From DAITMV01 sp046318595 (lineage in GTDB: Bacteria; Pseudomonadota; Gammaproteobacteria; Burkholderiales; Burkholderiaceae_B): a stretch of 64,000 nt of DNA. Positions 42,066-50,284 of the stretch are shown one piece after another. Position numbers and translations under genes: made by a program. The DNA is taken from contig JBKCTV010000023.1 of NCBI GenBank assembly GCA_046318595.1, positions 62,001 through 126,000 on the forward strand, read 5' to 3'. The stretch's first letter is position 1. Each line of letters starts with the position of its first letter. The notes below the pieces were generated by a model. That model was given only the letters and a program-made list of their open reading frames with translations. It was not told the DNA's origin and did not search any database.

Positions 42066-43517
42066 ATGATATTTTTCAGGAAGTCTGGGCATTCTAGCAC
42101 CGCGCTTTGCGGTTTTTGGCGACGGGGTGTGGGAGCGGGGTATTCTTCCCCGAAATGGCTGCTTGGTCTGTTGGCCATCGGCATCGGCGCGTATGCGGCC
42201 GACCCTGCCCCGGCAGCGCCCAGCGATTTTACGCTCAAGAACGGGTTGCGCGTGATCGTCAAGGAAGATCACCGCTCGCCGACCGTGGCGCACATGGTGT
42301 GGTATCGCGCTGGCAGTGTCGATGAGGTCAACGGTACGACGGGTGTTGCGCACGTACTGGAACACATGATGTTCAAAGGTACTGCCAAACTCAAGCCGGG
42401 CGAGTTTTCGCGACGGGTCGCAGCGCTGGGTGGTCGCGAAAATGCTTTCACGAGCCGCGACTACACCGCCTATTTTCAGCAGGTGCAAAGTAAGGATCTG
42501 CTGACAGTCATGGGCCTCGAAGCCGACCGGATGGCCAATCTACGTTTGTCCAAAGAAGAGTTTGACAAAGAAATTCGCGTCGTCATGGAAGAGCGCCGCT
42601 GGCGGACCGACGACAAGCCGCAGGCTTTGCTGTATGAGGCACTGATGGCGCAGGCGCTTGTCGCATCGCCGTATCGCGTGCCGGTGATCGGTTGGATGGG
42701 CGATCTGCAGAGCATGACGTATCTCGATGCCCAGCATTGGTATCAGACCTGGTATGCGCCGAATAACGCGGTCCTGATCGTCGCTGGCGACGTGCGTCCC
42801 CAGCAGGTGCGGCAGTGGGCCGAGCAGACCTACGGCAAAATCGCGGCCAAGCCATTTCTGCCTGCCCGCAAGCCGCAGGCCGAGCCGGCTCAGCGCGGCG
42901 CCCGGCGCTTGTCGCTCAAGGCCCCCGCCGAAAATCCTTATGTGATGATGAGCTATCCGGTGCCGGTGCTGCGCGATGTGGAGGAGGATGTCGACCCGTA
43001 CGCGTTGTCGATCCTGGCGGCAGTGCTCGACGGCTACGACAATGCTCGGTTTGCGCGGTCTATCGTCAAGGCCGATCGGATCGCCGACCAGGCGGGTGCC
43101 GGGTATGACATGACCGCTCGCGGGCCAGGACTGTTCTTGCTCGACGGTACGCCGGCGCAGGGCAAACAGCCCGCCGAGGTGGAGGCGGCCCTGCTCGCAC
43201 AAATTCGCAAAGTGGCCGCCGAGGGTGTGTCCGAGTCGGAGTTGCAGCGCGTCAAGGCACAGTTGATTTCGGCCCAGATCTACAAACGCGATTCGTTGTT
43301 CGGGCAGGCGATGGAAATCGCCCAATACGAAATGGTCGGCATCTCGTACCGTCAGATCGAACGCATCATCGCCAAGCTGCGCGCCGTGACGGCGGCGCAG
43401 GTGCAAGCGGTCGCCGGCCGTTATTTTGCCGACGATCAAGCAACGGTCGCCACCCTCGTGCCATTGCCGATTACTCAGAAACCCGCCGAACGGCCGAAAG
43501 GTTTGAGCCATGAATGA
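42066..43517 (+). CDS. M16-family zinc peptidase (catalytic member)
   Basis: 483 residues from the ATG at 42066. A signal-like segment (LLGLLAIGIGAYAADP) lies about 40 residues in, so a GTG at 42129 giving a more normal signal peptide is a serious alternative. The inverted zinc motif is HVLEHMMFKG (HxxEH), with a downstream Glu region (IRVVMEERRWRTDD) and the M16 C-terminal domain. It probably acts in the periplasm as a heterodimer with the next gene, which lacks the zinc motif. Confidence 0.88.
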   Translation: MIFFRKSGHSSTALCGFWRRGVGAGYSSPKWLLGLLAIGIGAYAADPAPAAPSDFTLKNGLRVIVKEDHRSPTVAHMVWYRAGSVDEVNGTTGVAHVLEHMMFKGTAKLKPGEFSRRVAALGGRENAFTSRDYTAYFQQVQSKDLLTVMGLEADRMANLRLSKEEFDKEIRVVMEERRWRTDDKPQALLYEALMAQALVASPYRVPVIGWMGDLQSMTYLDAQHWYQTWYAPNNAVLIVAGDVRPQQVRQWAEQTYGKIAAKPFLPARKPQAEPAQRGARRLSLKAPAENPYVMMSYPVPVLRDVEEDVDPYALSILAAVLDGYDNARFARSIVKADRIADQAGAGYDMTARGPGLFLLDGTPAQGKQPAEVEAALLAQIRKVAAEGVSESELQRVKAQLISAQIYKRDSLFGQAMEIAQYEMVGISYRQIERIIAKLRAVTAAQVQAVAGRYFADDQATVATLVPLPITQKPAERPKGLSHE

Positions 43518-44850
43518 ACATTTTTTGTGCCGCGCCCCGTTCCCCGGCGGCATCGTGCGTGCCGTCTGGGCAACGGTCGTGCTGCTCGCCGCGACCGCCG
43601 CCCAGGCTGCGTTGCCGATCGAAACCTGGAGCACACCGAGCGGCGCCAAGGTCATGTTCATGCGGGCAGCCGCCATTCCGATGCTCGACATTCAAATCGA
43701 TCTGGATGCTGGCGCGCGGCGCGACTCGGCTGAGCTGTCCGGCCTGGCATCGATGACCGCCTTGCTGCTCAACAAGGGCATCGCCGGCCCTCGCCCGCGC
43801 AACGAAGCGCAGATCGCCGATGCGCTGGCCGACATTGGCGCGGCGATGGGCGCCAGCGCCAGCGACGACCGGGCCAGCGTCGGCTTGCGCACCTTGACCT
43901 CGGCGCCCGAGCTCGACCGCGCGCTGGAGCTCTTGGCCGATGCCGTGCAGTACCCGAGCTTTCCGGCCGATGTGCTGGACCGCGAAAAACAGCGGGCCAT
44001 TTCGGCCATACGGGAGGATGCCACCAAGCCCGAGGCCATCGCCCGCCGCACTTTTGCCCAACTGATGTATGGCACGCACCCTTACGGTTTCGAGCCGACC
44101 GAAGAATCCATGGCGCGTATCGACGCCACGGCCGTACAGGCCTTTTATCGGCAGTTTTATGGCCCGGGCCGCGTGGTCGTGTCGCTGGTCGGTAACATCG
44201 ATCGCGCACAGGCGGAGACGATCGCCAGCCGCTTGACGGCCAATCTGCCACAGCCGACCGCTCCTCTGCCCGAGCTGCCGGCCGTGCAGTTGCCGGTGGC
44301 AAAAGTTGTGCGCATAAACCATCCGGCGTCGCAAAGCCATGTCCTGGCAGGGCTGCCGGCGCTGGCTCGTGGCGATCCGGATTTCTTTCCGTTGTTGGTC
44401 GGCAATTATGTGCTCGGTGGTGGCGGATTTGCCTCGCGCCTGATGAGTGAGGTGCGCGAGAAGCGCGGCCTGGCGTATGGTGCCCACGCGTATTTTTTGC
44501 CGTTACGGCAATTGGGCCCATTCCAACTCGGCTTACAGACCAAACGCGAGCAGACCGATCAGGCCATCAAGGTGGCGCGCGACACCCTCGAGCAGTTTCT
44601 TCGCGAAGGACCGACTGCGGCCGAACTGACTGCCGCCAAGCAAAACCTCATCGGCGGTTTCCCGCTGCGAATCGACAGCAATAAAAAGCTGCTCGAGCAA
44701 ATCGCCGTGATCGGGTTTTACGATTTCCCGACCGACTATCTCGATCAGTGGGCCGACAAAGTGCAGCAGGTCACATTGCCGCAAATCCGCGCAGCATTCG
44801 CGCGGCATGTGCCGCTCGAGCACCTGGTGACCGTGATCGTGGGGCAGTAG
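43510..44850 (+). CDS. M16-family peptidase homologue lacking the zinc motif
   Basis: 446 residues with a signal peptide (VWATVVLLAATAAQA). M16 fold throughout, but the position of HxxEH reads LSGLASMTALLLNKG, so the zinc site is absent. The substrate-binding C-terminal half is retained (GGGGFASRLMSEVREKRGLAYGAHAYF, close to the Arg/Tyr motif of the non-catalytic subunit). The pairing of one active and one inactive gene is typical of bacterial heterodimeric M16 peptidases. Starts 8 bp before the end of the upstream gene. Confidence 0.88.
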   Translation: MNEHFLCRAPFPGGIVRAVWATVVLLAATAAQAALPIETWSTPSGAKVMFMRAAAIPMLDIQIDLDAGARRDSAELSGLASMTALLLNKGIAGPRPRNEAQIADALADIGAAMGASASDDRASVGLRTLTSAPELDRALELLADAVQYPSFPADVLDREKQRAISAIREDATKPEAIARRTFAQLMYGTHPYGFEPTEESMARIDATAVQAFYRQFYGPGRVVVSLVGNIDRAQAETIASRLTANLPQPTAPLPELPAVQLPVAKVVRINHPASQSHVLAGLPALARGDPDFFPLLVGNYVLGGGGFASRLMSEVREKRGLAYGAHAYFLPLRQLGPFQLGLQTKREQTDQAIKVARDTLEQFLREGPTAAELTAAKQNLIGGFPLRIDSNKKLLEQIAVIGFYDFPTDYLDQWADKVQQVTLPQIRAAFARHVPLEHLVTVIVGQ

Positions 44851-44900
44851 TTGCCAGTGACTCGCTATAGCGCGGGCGTACTTTCGAGCAAAAGTTAATC

Positions 44901-45512
44901 GTGCCGACCCATCAACTCCGCATCATTGGCGGTCGCTGGCGACGCCGTCAGCTCACGATTCCACTGGTTGACGGCCTGCGGCCAACGCCCGACCGCGTCC
45001 GGGAAACCCTGTTCAACTGGCTTGGTCAGACCTTGCCGGGCTGGCGTGTGCTCGATGCCTTCGCCGGTACGGGTGCGCTTGGGCTGGAAGCTGCGTCGCG
45101 CGGCGCGGCCGAGGTGGTGCTGGTCGAGTCGCAGACGCTGGCCGTGCGGGCCCTGCAGGCGCATGCGCAGCATTTGCTCGGCGCCCCGGCGCGGCAGGTG
45201 CCGCAGATCGACGTTGTGCCGGCCGATGTCCTCGCATGGTTGCCGCGGCAGCCGGCGCAGATCTTCGATTTGATTTTGCTCGACCCGCCTTTTCGCAGCG
45301 ACCGGCTCGAAAAAATTCTACCGTCGGCCGCCCGTGCCCTGCATCCGGAGGGCAGGATGTACATCGAATGGCATGCGGACTTGACTAAAGCGTCGGCGCT
45401 TGCCGAGCAGTTAAGTGAATTGAACCTGACCGTCGTGCGCCACGGCCAGGCCGGTCAGGTTCATTACCATTTATGTCGCTGCACTGGCGGTGGCGATCTA
45501 TTTTCGGGATAA
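44901..45512 (+). CDS. rsmD: 16S rRNA (guanine(966)-N2)-methyltransferase RsmD
   Basis: 203 residues, GTG start with no strong ribosome site. RsmD motifs: IIGGRWRRRQL, RPTPDRVRETLFNWL, the SAM-binding VLDAFAGTGALGLEAASRGA and catalytic LLDPPF. Methylates 16S rRNA during small-subunit assembly. Adjacent to coaD, as in most bacteria. Confidence 0.94.
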   Translation: MPTHQLRIIGGRWRRRQLTIPLVDGLRPTPDRVRETLFNWLGQTLPGWRVLDAFAGTGALGLEAASRGAAEVVLVESQTLAVRALQAHAQHLLGAPARQVPQIDVVPADVLAWLPRQPAQIFDLILLDPPFRSDRLEKILPSAARALHPEGRMYIEWHADLTKASALAEQLSELNLTVVRHGQAGQVHYHLCRCTGGGDLFSG

Positions 45513-45520
45513 AATACGCC

Positions 45521-46048
45521 ATGCCTATCGCCGTTTACCCAGGAACATTCGACCCGCTTACCCGCGGCCACGAGGATCTCGTGCGGCGCGGTGCGAAGAT
45601 TTTCGACCGCGTCGTCGTCGGTGTGGCCGACAGCCGCAGCAAACATCCGTTTTTCAGCCTGGCGCAGCGGGTCGACATCGCCCGGGAAATTCTCGGCCAT
45701 TATTCGAACGTGGAAGTCGAAGGGTTTTCGGGGCTGCTGAAAGACTTCGTGCGTCTAAAAAACGCTCAGGTGATTTTGCGCGGGCTGCGTGCGGTCAGCG
45801 ACTTCGAGTACGAGTTTCAAATGGCCGGCATGAATCGCTATTTGCTGCCCGACGTCGAAACTTTATTCTTAACGCCGTCGGATCAGTATCAGTTCATCTC
45901 GGGCACCATTGTGCGCGAAATCGCTCAGTTGGGCGGCGACGTCAGCAAATTCGTGTTTCCCTCGGTCGAAGGATGGCTGCGCCAGAAAATCGACGAGCAG
46001 GCGCAGGCGGCGGAAGACTTGCGCCGCGCCGCCGATGCGGGCGGGTAA
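45521..46048 (+). CDS. coaD: Phosphopantetheine adenylyltransferase CoaD
   Basis: Penultimate step of coenzyme A synthesis. 175 residues from the ATG at 45521 (the frame upstream is open but is rsmD sequence). Nucleotidyltransferase motif YPGTFDPLTRGHEDL, ILRGLRAVSDFEYE, LPDVETLFL and the KMSKS-like ISGTIVREIA. An AT-rich GATAAAAT lies just before the start. Confidence 0.96.
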   Translation: MPIAVYPGTFDPLTRGHEDLVRRGAKIFDRVVVGVADSRSKHPFFSLAQRVDIAREILGHYSNVEVEGFSGLLKDFVRLKNAQVILRGLRAVSDFEYEFQMAGMNRYLLPDVETLFLTPSDQYQFISGTIVREIAQLGGDVSKFVFPSVEGWLRQKIDEQAQAAEDLRRAADAGG

Positions 46049-46057
46049 AATAACCGC

Positions 46058-46321
46058 ATGGCGCTCATCATCACCGACGAATGTATCAACTGCGACGTCT
46101 GCGAGCCGGAGTGCCCGAATGGTGCTATCACGATGGGCGAACTCATCTATGAAATCGACCCGGACCGTTGTACCGAATGCGTCGGCCATTTTGGCGAACC
46201 GCAGTGCGTGCAAGTGTGCCCTGTGGCGTGTATTCCGGTCGATCCGGCGCGTCCCGAAACACGCGATCTGCTGCTCGGCAAGTTTTTCAGTTTGCATCCG
46301 GATAAAATGCCAGTACTTTGA
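46058..46321 (+). CDS. 2[4Fe-4S] ferredoxin, YfhL type
   Basis: 87 residues with two cluster-binding motifs: CINCDVCEPECPNGAI and CTECVGHFGEPQCVQVCPV, the second carrying the insertion characteristic of YfhL/Alvin-type ferredoxins. Low-potential electron carrier with unassigned partners. A position after coaD is usual in betaproteobacteria. Confidence 0.93.
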   Translation: MALIITDECINCDVCEPECPNGAITMGELIYEIDPDRCTECVGHFGEPQCVQVCPVACIPVDPARPETRDLLLGKFFSLHPDKMPVL

Positions 46322-46329
46322 GCTGGCAC

Positions 46330-46915
46330 CACGACGTGGCCAGTTGGATGCCGCTCAAACCGATAAATCAGCTTCTCGTGCATCTGGGGGCTCTGGTTCC
46401 GGCCATGCGCTGCTGGAATGGGTACACCACTTGCTGTGACTTTTATACGATGTTCGATGAGCCGATTACGATGATGGAAACCACACCCGGCCAGTACGAA
46501 GGAAGCTATACCATCAGCGGGCGCGACAAGTTAACTGCGCAGAGCGCTGTGACGGCAAGTTTACGCCTCGGCAATCAGGTGTCGACTGGTTTATTGAGCG
46601 AATCCCTGCAAGCCGGGGCGCGTCTGCAAAGGGCCAGCAGCAAGGTCAACGCGCCGCGTATCGAATCGTTCAACGTGCAGCCGGGTCAATGCAGTATTGC
46701 GGGTCGGTGACAAGACGGCTTCCGCCACTCTCAATCTCGAAGCAGTCAACCCGGTCGAGGTCAAAGGCGAAGGCAGTCTGCTGGGCATGCTCGGAGGCGG
46801 TGTCGCCGCCGGCTTGCTGGGCAGCCAAACGGTCGCCTACGATACCGAGCCCAGTTTCCGGATCGGCGACAAAGTGCGTGTCAACAATGGCACGGTAACT
46901 TCCGCGGCCTGGTAA
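46330..46915 (+). pseudogene. Decayed or frameshifted gene for a beta-sandwich envelope-type protein
   Basis: No single frame covers this stretch, but fragments in three frames read as one protein in order: GSGHALLEW (frame ending 46439), then GTPLAVTFIRC (from 46421), then ITMMETTPGQYEGSYTISGR to APRIESFNVQP (to about 46680), then VLRVGDKTASATLNLEA to VRVNNGTVTSAAW (stop 46913-46915). The pattern G-T-P...M-x-E-T-x-P-G-x-Y-E-G-S-Y-T-I, then a second IESF...L-x-x-G-D repeat and a Gly-rich segment (GMLGGGVAAGLLG), suggests a repeated beta-sandwich protein with a glycine-zipper-like part. At least three frame changes are required. Either the gene is dead or the assembly has errors here. No intact start region was found. 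Confidence 0.5.
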
Positions 46916-46928
46916 GCGTTTTTGAGTA

Positions 46929-46948
46929 GGGTGGAGGCAGCTCTACCC
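46929..46948 (+). terminator. Hairpin before the rfaH-like gene
   Basis: GGGTGGAG (46929-46936) pairs with CTCTACCC (46941-46948) with one G-U pair and a 4-nt loop. It sits in the gap between the decayed gene and the antiterminator gene. No T-tract follows, so it may be a Rho-assisted terminator or an incidental stem. Confidence 0.3.
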
Positions 46949-46996
46949 CGTCACGCCTGATCTGTAATGCATAAAACGTGTCGCAGAAATCCGGTC

Positions 46997-47024
46997 TTTG
47001 CAACAAGCGGTATGGTTTTATGAT
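46997..47024 (+). promoter_or_regulatory. Possible promoter of the rfaH-like gene
   Basis: TTTGCA (46997-47002) and TATGAT (47019-47024) at a 16-bp spacing, 28 bp before the ATG at 47053. Each hexamer matches the sigma70 consensus at 4-5 positions. Confidence 0.4.
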
Positions 47025-47052
47025 TGTTCTTTTGGCTCAGCAGGAAAATATC

Positions 47053-47586
47053 ATGCATAGGCTTGTCGAGGTCGTGCCGCTGCCCGCTCTCACCGCATCC
47101 TGGTACCTCGTTCACACCAAGCCACGGCAGGAAAATGTGGCGCTGGCCAATCTGGAGCGTCAGGGCTATGAGTGCTACCTGCCGCAGATGCGCATCGAGC
47201 GGGTTCGGCGCCGCAAAGCGGGAATCGCCACCGAGCCGATGTTCCCGCGCTATCTGTTCGTGCGGCTGGACAGCGGCGACCAGGGAAAGAGCTGGTCACC
47301 GATCCGCTCCACCCTTGGGGTGAGCCAGTTGGTGCAGTTCGGAGTCCGGGCGGCCAAAGTGGATGCTGCGCTGGTCGACCTGCTGCGCGACCGGGAGCGG
47401 GCGCTACCTACTGAAGCCATGTTCCACAACGGCGATTCTGTGGTCATCGCCGACGGGCCGTTCGCTGGCATCGAGGCGATCTACCAGACGGCGGACGCCG
47501 CGCGCCGCGCCTTCATCTTGCTCGAAATTCTCGCCAAGCCCGTGTCGATGCAAATCGATGCCGGACGGTTGCGCAAAGCCGGCTGA
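47053..47586 (+). CDS. rfaH: RfaH-type transcription antiterminator (NusG paralogue)
   Basis: 177 residues from the ATG at 47053. NGN domain: SWYLVHTKPRQENVALANLERQGYECYLPQ, and EPMFPRYLFVRLD, which matches the RfaH EPLFPNYLFV block; then GVSQLVQFG. C-terminal KOW-type domain NGDSVVIADGPFAGIEAIYQ. RfaH is recruited to RNA polymerase paused at an ops element and suppresses termination in long polysaccharide operons. An exact ops sequence occurs 123 bp downstream of its stop, at the head of the operon it would serve. The open frame continues upstream to 46978, but the GGAAAATATC ribosome site supports 47053. Confidence 0.9.
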   Translation: MHRLVEVVPLPALTASWYLVHTKPRQENVALANLERQGYECYLPQMRIERVRRRKAGIATEPMFPRYLFVRLDSGDQGKSWSPIRSTLGVSQLVQFGVRAAKVDAALVDLLRDRERALPTEAMFHNGDSVVIADGPFAGIEAIYQTADAARRAFILLEILAKPVSMQIDAGRLRKAG

Positions 47587-47610
47587 CCGTTCATGGTCGC
47601 GCCCGGCGTG

Positions 47611-47640
47611 TGGACCGAATGGCAATCCGCGCGGTACAAT
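47611..47640 (+). promoter_or_regulatory. Promoter of the polysaccharide operon
   Basis: TGGACC (47611-47616) and TACAAT (47635-47640) at an 18-bp spacing. It lies after the rfaH stop and about 70 bp upstream of the ops element, so the ops site would be in the transcribed leader, as it must be to work. Confidence 0.55.
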
Positions 47641-47708
47641 GTTCAACTTAATACAGAAGTTTACTTCGCTGCTCCCCCAAACCGCGCTTGCTGAACGTGA
47701 CACAGCAT

Positions 47709-47721
47709 GGCGGTAGCGTGC
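47709..47721 (+). promoter_or_regulatory. ops element (RfaH recruitment/pause site)
   Basis: GGCGGTAGCGTGC, identical over 13 bases to the enterobacterial ops element that pauses RNA polymerase and recruits RfaH. It lies on the coding strand of the leader, 31 bp before the first gene of the locus and directly after the rfaH-like gene. The GC-GGTA-GC part can form the small non-template hairpin known to be read by RfaH. The rest of the JUMPstart sequence is not recognisable. Confidence 0.85.
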
Positions 47722-47752
47722 CTAAAACACAGTCAAGCCCCACGCCTTACAA

Positions 47753-48139
47753 ATGAAACCCGTCAGTTTTCTGACCAGTCGCCAAGCCAAGCTTCAGGAA
47801 GACACCTCTTTCCGGGTGATGCGCATCCTGCAAGAAAACCCCGACCTCACCCAGCGCGAGCTCGCCGAGCAGCTCGGCGTCAGCGTGGGTGGGCTGAATT
47901 ACTGCCTCAAGGCCTTGATGGAAAAAGGCTTGGTGAAGATGCAGAGCTTCGCCAGTTCCAAAAATAAGTTCGGCTACGTTTATGTGATCACCCCGGGCGG
48001 CATGGCGGAGAAGGCGGCTATTACCCACCGGTTCCTGAAGCGGAAGATGGAAGAGTATGAAGCGTTGAAGGCGGAAATTGAGGCACTGAAGTCTGAATTA
48101 AAACCCCTGGTCATCAAGGAACACGAAAAGCATGAGTAA
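47753..48139 (+). CDS. EPS-associated MarR-family transcriptional regulator
   Basis: 128 residues: winged helix-turn-helix (about 15-85; RVMRILQENPDLTQRELAEQLGVS, VGGLNYCLKALMEKGLVK), then a C-terminal coiled coil (about 90-125; MEEYEALKAEIEALKSELK). The family is found at the head of exopolysaccharide clusters in betaproteobacteria. It overlaps legB by 8 bp, so regulator and pathway are co-expressed. Its target site is unknown. Confidence 0.85.
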   Translation: MKPVSFLTSRQAKLQEDTSFRVMRILQENPDLTQRELAEQLGVSVGGLNYCLKALMEKGLVKMQSFASSKNKFGYVYVITPGGMAEKAAITHRFLKRKMEEYEALKAEIEALKSELKPLVIKEHEKHE

Positions 48140-49124
48140 AGCACAAGAGTCTGTTTTGGTGACGGGAGCGGATGGTTTTATTGGCTCCCACCTCACCGAG
48201 CTTTTAGTCAAACAGGGTTACAAAGTAAAGGCCTTATCGCAGTACAACTCATTTAACTATTGGGGCTGGCTGGAAGACGTCGAATGCATAAATGAAATTG
48301 AAGTCCTCAACGGCGACGTGCGTGACCCACATTATTGCAAACACATTACGAAAGATGTTGATATCGTTTTTCACTTGGCAGCATTGATCGCCATTCCGTA
48401 TTCCTATGTGGCGCCCGACAGCTATGTGGATACCAACGTCAAAGGCACACTGAATATCTGCCAAGCCGCGCTTGAAAACGGTGTCAAGCGCGTGATTCAC
48501 ACCTCAACCAGCGAAGTCTATGGCACCGCACAATATGTGCCGATCGACGAAAAGCACCCATTGCAGGCACAGTCGCCCTACAGCGCCTCAAAGATAGGCG
48601 CGGACGCTATGGCCATGAGCTTCTTCAACGCATTCAACCTGCCGGTCACGATCGCCCGTCCATTTAACACCTATGGGCCGCGTCAGTCTGCACGCGCGGT
48701 GATCCCGACCATCATCACGCAGATCGCCAACGGCAAAAGACAGATCAAGCTCGGAGATGTGACGCCTACGCGCGACTTCAACTATGTGGCCGATACATGC
48801 CGAGGTTTTCTGGAACTGGCGCGTTGCGAGCAGGCCGTTGGTGAGACCGTCAATATCGGATCCAACTTCGAAATCTCCGTCGGCGATACGCTCGCGCTGA
48901 TTCGCGAGCTAATGGGTAGCGACGTCGAGTTCCTCGCCGACGAACAGCGCATCCGCCCGGAAAACTCCGAGGTCTTCCGCCTCTGGTGCGACAATACCAA
49001 GATCCACGGTATGACCGGCTTCAAGCCGCGCTTCGACATCCGCGCCGGGCTTCAGGCAACAATCGATTGGTTCATCAATCCGGACAACCTCCGGAAGTAC
49101 AAAGCCGACATCTACAACGTTTGA
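48132..49124 (+). CDS. legB: NAD-dependent sugar-nucleotide 4,6-dehydratase LegB
   Basis: Extended short-chain dehydrogenase, 330 residues, first step of legionaminic acid synthesis (4,6-dehydration of GDP-GlcNAc in the Campylobacter pathway). NAD motif VTGADGFIGSHL, catalytic TSTSEVYGTAQ and YSASKIGAD (YxxxK), and RPFNTYGPRQSARAVIPTII. The stretch LSQYNSFNYWGWLE after the Rossmann motif is characteristic of LegB. The nucleotide (GDP or UDP) cannot be read from sequence alone; GDP is inferred from ptmE downstream. Confidence 0.85.
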   Translation: MSKAQESVLVTGADGFIGSHLTELLVKQGYKVKALSQYNSFNYWGWLEDVECINEIEVLNGDVRDPHYCKHITKDVDIVFHLAALIAIPYSYVAPDSYVDTNVKGTLNICQAALENGVKRVIHTSTSEVYGTAQYVPIDEKHPLQAQSPYSASKIGADAMAMSFFNAFNLPVTIARPFNTYGPRQSARAVIPTIITQIANGKRQIKLGDVTPTRDFNYVADTCRGFLELARCEQAVGETVNIGSNFEISVGDTLALIRELMGSDVEFLADEQRIRPENSEVFRLWCDNTKIHGMTGFKPRFDIRAGLQATIDWFINPDNLRKYKADIYNV

Positions 49125-49133
49125 GGCGCGGAC

Positions 49134-50282
49134 ATGTTCGACTCTTTTATCCGATTTGTTCGCGACCAATACGGTACTGACGAATTAATTCCACTACATG
49201 CACCTGTCTTTGCCGGGCAAGAACGGAATTACGTGACCGATACGATTGATTCAACATTTGTCTCAAGCGTTGGGGCGTATGTAGATCGATTTGAGCGTGA
49301 TATGGTTGCTTATACCGGCAGTGCGCGGGCTGTCGCAGCCGTCAACGGGACAGCAGCACTGCATGTCGCATTGAAGCTAGTAGGTGTCAAACCTGGTGAA
49401 CTGGTTATTACCCAGCCGCTGACTTTCGTTGCTACTTGCAACGCCATCGCCTACTGCGGCGCTGAACCAGTTTTCGTGGACGTGGATCGTCATACCTTGG
49501 GGTTGTCGCCCGTGGCGCTGGAAGCTTGGCTTAGCGAGCAAACCCGGATTGACGATGATGGTGTTTGCCGCACTCGTGACAATGGCCAAGCCATTCGAGC
49601 CTGCGTACCTATGCACACTTTTGGGCATCCAGCCGATCTGGATGGACTGCTGGATGTCTGCGCGCGCTGGAAGCTGGCCCTCGTCGAAGATGCTGCCGAG
49701 TCTCTTGGCAGTTTCTACAAAGGTCGACACACTGGTACTTTTGGCAGTATCGGCACGCTTAGCTTTAATGGCAACAAGATCATCACCACTGGCGGAGGTG
49801 GGATGATTCTCGCTGGCGAGGCCCTGGGCACTCGCGCCAAACACCTGACGACGACTGCCAAGCAACCCCATCCTTACGAATACGTACACGACGAAGTTGG
49901 ATACAACTATCGCTTGCCTAATCTCAACGCCGCACTAGGCTGTGCCCAGCTTGAACAGCTTGATGCCTTCATCGCCAGCAACCGTACTTTGGCTGCCCGC
50001 TATGCCGATCACTTCCGTGGCAGCGACTTTCAGTTTGTCACAGAGCCAGATAATTGTCGCTCGAACTACTGGCTCAACGCGGTGATTTGCGATAGCTGTG
50101 AACAGCGCGATACCTTGCTGAAAGCCACCAACGAGAAGGGTGTGATGACTCGGCCAATTTGGGTCTTGATGAATCGTTTGCCCATGTACGCCCGCTGCCG
50201 AAAAGGCGATCTGACCCAGGCCGAATGGCTAGAAGCGCGAGTCGTCAATCTGCCGAGCAGCGTGCTGCCAGAGGGAGGCTGA
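49134..50282 (+). CDS. legC: LegC-type PLP-dependent sugar aminotransferase
   Basis: DegT/DnrJ/EryC1 aminotransferase, 382 residues, which adds the C4 amino group to the 4-keto sugar made by LegB. Motifs: AAVNGTAALHVALKLVGV, VEDAAESLGSFYKGRHTGTFG (cofactor Asp) and the PLP lysine in FNGNKIITTGGGGMI. The N-terminus IRFVRDQYGTDELIPLHAPVF is typical of LegC. Follows legB by 9 bp. Confidence 0.86.
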   Translation: MFDSFIRFVRDQYGTDELIPLHAPVFAGQERNYVTDTIDSTFVSSVGAYVDRFERDMVAYTGSARAVAAVNGTAALHVALKLVGVKPGELVITQPLTFVATCNAIAYCGAEPVFVDVDRHTLGLSPVALEAWLSEQTRIDDDGVCRTRDNGQAIRACVPMHTFGHPADLDGLLDVCARWKLALVEDAAESLGSFYKGRHTGTFGSIGTLSFNGNKIITTGGGGMILAGEALGTRAKHLTTTAKQPHPYEYVHDEVGYNYRLPNLNAALGCAQLEQLDAFIASNRTLAARYADHFRGSDFQFVTEPDNCRSNYWLNAVICDSCEQRDTLLKATNEKGVMTRPIWVLMNRLPMYARCRKGDLTQAEWLEARVVNLPSSVLPEGG

Positions 50283-50284
50283 GT

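Noticed and set aside
45490..46053. 187-codon plus-strand open frame
   Set aside because: Frame-shifted shadow of coaD; Arg-rich with no motif.
46318..46449. N-terminal extension of the 130-codon frame starting at a TTG inside the ferredoxin stop
   Set aside because: Composition is unlike the rest of that frame and the family-like reading there is in other frames; treated as part of the decayed gene.
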